Positions 4,552 to 6,000 of a stretch of 6,000 bases of DNA are shown in pieces. Position 1 is the first letter of the stretch; the number at the start of each line of letters is the position of its first letter. The stretch is from Rhodocyclaceae bacterium. Its GTDB lineage: Bacteria; Pseudomonadota; Gammaproteobacteria; Burkholderiales; Rhodocyclaceae. The stretch is from the NCBI GenBank assembly GCA_013821865.1, contig PNJM01000171.1, positions 1 through 6,000 of the forward strand. The letters are read 5' to 3'. The translations under genes and the position numbers were made by a program. Under the pieces are notes generated by a model. That model was not told the origin of the DNA, did not search any database, and worked only from the letters and a program-made list of their open reading frames with translations.

Positions 4552-6000
4552 TCAAGCAGCCAGGGCCAGTATCTCCTCGGTCAGGAAGGAGCGGCGCGCC
4601 ACGCCGCGGCTGTCGCCGAGCGAGCCGAGCAATTCCTTCATGTCGAGGATGAGCACGATCTGCCCGTTGGAAAGCGTGGTGACGCCGGCGACGCCCTTCG
4701 GGCGGAAGCCCTCGAGCGACTTGATCACCGCGTCGTCGCGGCCGGCGAAGCTGTCGACGGCGAGAATGAAGCTGGTCTCGACCGTCTGCATGAGCACGCC
4801 GTATTGCGGCGCCCCCCCCTGCGGCCACTCGAGCAGATAGGAGAGCGGATAGACCGGCAGCACCTCGCCGCGCACCACCATGGTGGCATGGCCGCCCACT
4901 TCCTGCACCTCGCCCGGGACGATGGGCAGGATCTCGCGCACCATGGACAGCGGCACGGCGAAGGGCTGCTCGTCCAGGCGCACGATCAGCACCGGCAGGA
5001 TGGCCAGCGTGAGCGGCAGTGAAATGACGAAGGTGGTGCCCTTGCCAAGCTCCGACTTGATCTCGATGGAGCCGTTGAGCTTCTGGATGTTGGTTTTCAC
5101 CACGTCCATGCCGACGCCGCGGCCGGAGACATCGGAGATGGTGGCAACGGTGGAGAAACCCGGCAGGAAGATCAGGTTGAAGCTCTGCCTGTCGTCCATG
5201 GTGTTGGCTTCTTCGTTGGAGATGAGTCCCTTCTCCAGCGCCTTGGCGCGCAGTTTCTCCGGGTTCATGCCACGGCCGTCGTCGGCCACCACGATGACGA
5301 TATGATCGCCTTCCTGACGCGCTTCCAGGCGCACCTGCGACATCGAGGGCTTGAAGGCGGCGGCACGCTCGACCGGCGATTCGACGCCGTGGTCCACGGC
5401 ATTGCGGATGAGATGGATGATCGGGTCGGACAGGTCCTCGATCATGGTCTTGTCGATTTCCGTCTCCTCGCCGGCCAGCGCCAGTTCGACATCCTTGCCC
5501 AGGTTGCGGGCAAGATCGCGGGCGATGCGCGGATATTTCTGGAACAGCCGGCCGATGGGCTGCATGCGCGTCTTCATGACGGCGTTCTGCAAATCGGAGA
5601 CGAGCAGGTCGAGCTGGCTGACGGCGGCGTCGAGCGCCTGCAGCGTCTCGGCGCCGGACGCGCCGGCCAGTATCTCGCTGCGCAGGCTGGTGAGCCGGTT
5701 CTTGGTCAGGCCGATCTCGCCGGAGAGGTTGAGCACCTGATCGAGGCGCGAAGTGTCGACGCGAATGCTGTTGTCGCGCACCTTCTCGCTTTCGCGCCGC
5801 CCGGTGGGGCCGGAGTAGCCCGGCTTGTCCGAGACGCGGCGGCCGATCGCGGCATGGATGATTTCCTCGGGGGATTTTGGCGGCGCGGCGGCCTGAGTGG
5901 ACGCAGCCGACGCTTTCCGGCCCGCCGCGGCAGCGGCGGCGGGCGCCTTGCCGGTAACCGCCTGATAGAAAGCGCTCCAGTCGACGACATCGGCACCGCC
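4552..6000 (-). CDS. cheA: Chemotaxis histidine kinase CheA, C-terminal part (5' end outside the window)
   Basis: CheA autophosphorylates in response to receptor arrays and passes phosphate to CheY and CheB. The frame is open from base 6000 to the TGA at 4552 (482 residues); the P1 His and P2 domains lie outside. Numbering from the window edge, residues 1-73 are an Ala-rich linker, including a six-Ala run. P3 dimerisation starts near 78 (IRVDTSRLDQVLNLSGEIGL). P4 ATPase follows, with the N box HLIRNAVDHG (Asn about 200), G1 box DDGRGM (about 240) and G2 box SGRGVGMDVV (about 292). P5, the CheW-like domain, runs from about 335 to 465, and a short tail ends ALAA. All ATP-binding motifs appear intact. 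A run of eight G (4819-4812 on this strand) encodes Gln-Gly-Gly-Ala in P5. The receptor-tip-like gene follows after 11 bases, so they share an operon. A GTG near 5781 is internal to the linker and is not the start. Confidence 0.96.
   Translation of the reverse strand, partial: GGADVVDWSAFYQAVTGKAPAAAAAAGRKASAASTQAAAPPKSPEEIIHAAIGRRVSDKPGYSGPTGRRESEKVRDNSIRVDTSRLDQVLNLSGEIGLTKNRLTSLRSEILAGASGAETLQALDAAVSQLDLLVSDLQNAVMKTRMQPIGRLFQKYPRIARDLARNLGKDVELALAGEETEIDKTMIEDLSDPIIHLIRNAVDHGVESPVERAAAFKPSMSQVRLEARQEGDHIVIVVADDGRGMNPEKLRAKALEKGLISNEEANTMDDRQSFNLIFLPGFSTVATISDVSGRGVGMDVVKTNIQKLNGSIEIKSELGKGTTFVISLPLTLAILPVLIVRLDEQPFAVPLSMVREILPIVPGEVQEVGGHATMVVRGEVLPVYPLSYLLEWPQGGAPQYGVLMQTVETSFILAVDSFAGRDDAVIKSLEGFRPKGVAGVTTLSNGQIVLILDMKELLGSLGDSRGVARRSFLTEEILALAA

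Noticed and set aside
4541..4828. N-terminal extension of the receptor-tip-like gene into cheA
   Set aside because: The extra 96 residues are Arg-rich frame-shifted cheA. The ATG at 4540 has an excellent ribosome binding site.
5779..5781. GTG at 5781 as the start of cheA
   Set aside because: The same frame is open to the window edge with a typical CheA linker sequence, and the kinase needs the upstream P1 domain. The codon is internal.

Overview
All supported genes lie on the minus strand, and the window reads right to left as a chemotaxis-to-flagellar-export segment: cheA (5' part missing) - a 99-aa receptor-tip-like protein - a 99-aa DUF3135-type protein - intrinsic terminator - flhB - flhA - flhF (3' part missing). 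The DNA is G+C-rich and the proteins are of proteobacterial type. This gene set and order suggest a motile betaproteobacterium, possibly Rhodocyclales-like. That placement is an inference from gene content and style, not from a taxonomic marker.

Region 6000-4552 holds the C-terminal 482 residues of the histidine kinase CheA: linker, P3 dimerisation, P4 ATPase and P5 CheW-like domains. The P1 phosphotransfer and P2 domains lie beyond the window. Eleven bases downstream, behind a very strong ribosome binding site, is a 99-residue protein (4540-4241). It carries the LLALNAALE helix of the chemoreceptor signalling tip and nothing else of a receptor. Then comes a small soluble DUF3135-like protein (4188-3889) with a TTG start. 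A hairpin followed by CTTTT at about 3856-3835 probably ends this transcription unit.

Region 3776-1 is the flagellar type III export cluster. FlhB (GTG start, NPTH autocleavage site) is followed by FlhA (FHIPEP family) and then by the SRP-type GTPase FlhF, whose ATG overlaps the flhA stop codon. FlhA and FlhB form the core of the export gate, and FlhF sets the site and number of polar flagella. The 148-bp flhB-flhA gap is filled almost entirely by a 138-bp element. Its roughly 37-bp imperfect inverted-repeat ends resemble a palindromic intergenic repeat or MITE.

Most of the window is a standard flagellar/chemotaxis locus. The two items that stand out are the miniature receptor-tip protein coupled to cheA and the palindromic element wedged between flhB and flhA. 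There is no gene-free stretch longer than 300 bases, and no tRNA, rRNA, CRISPR array or transposase was seen.
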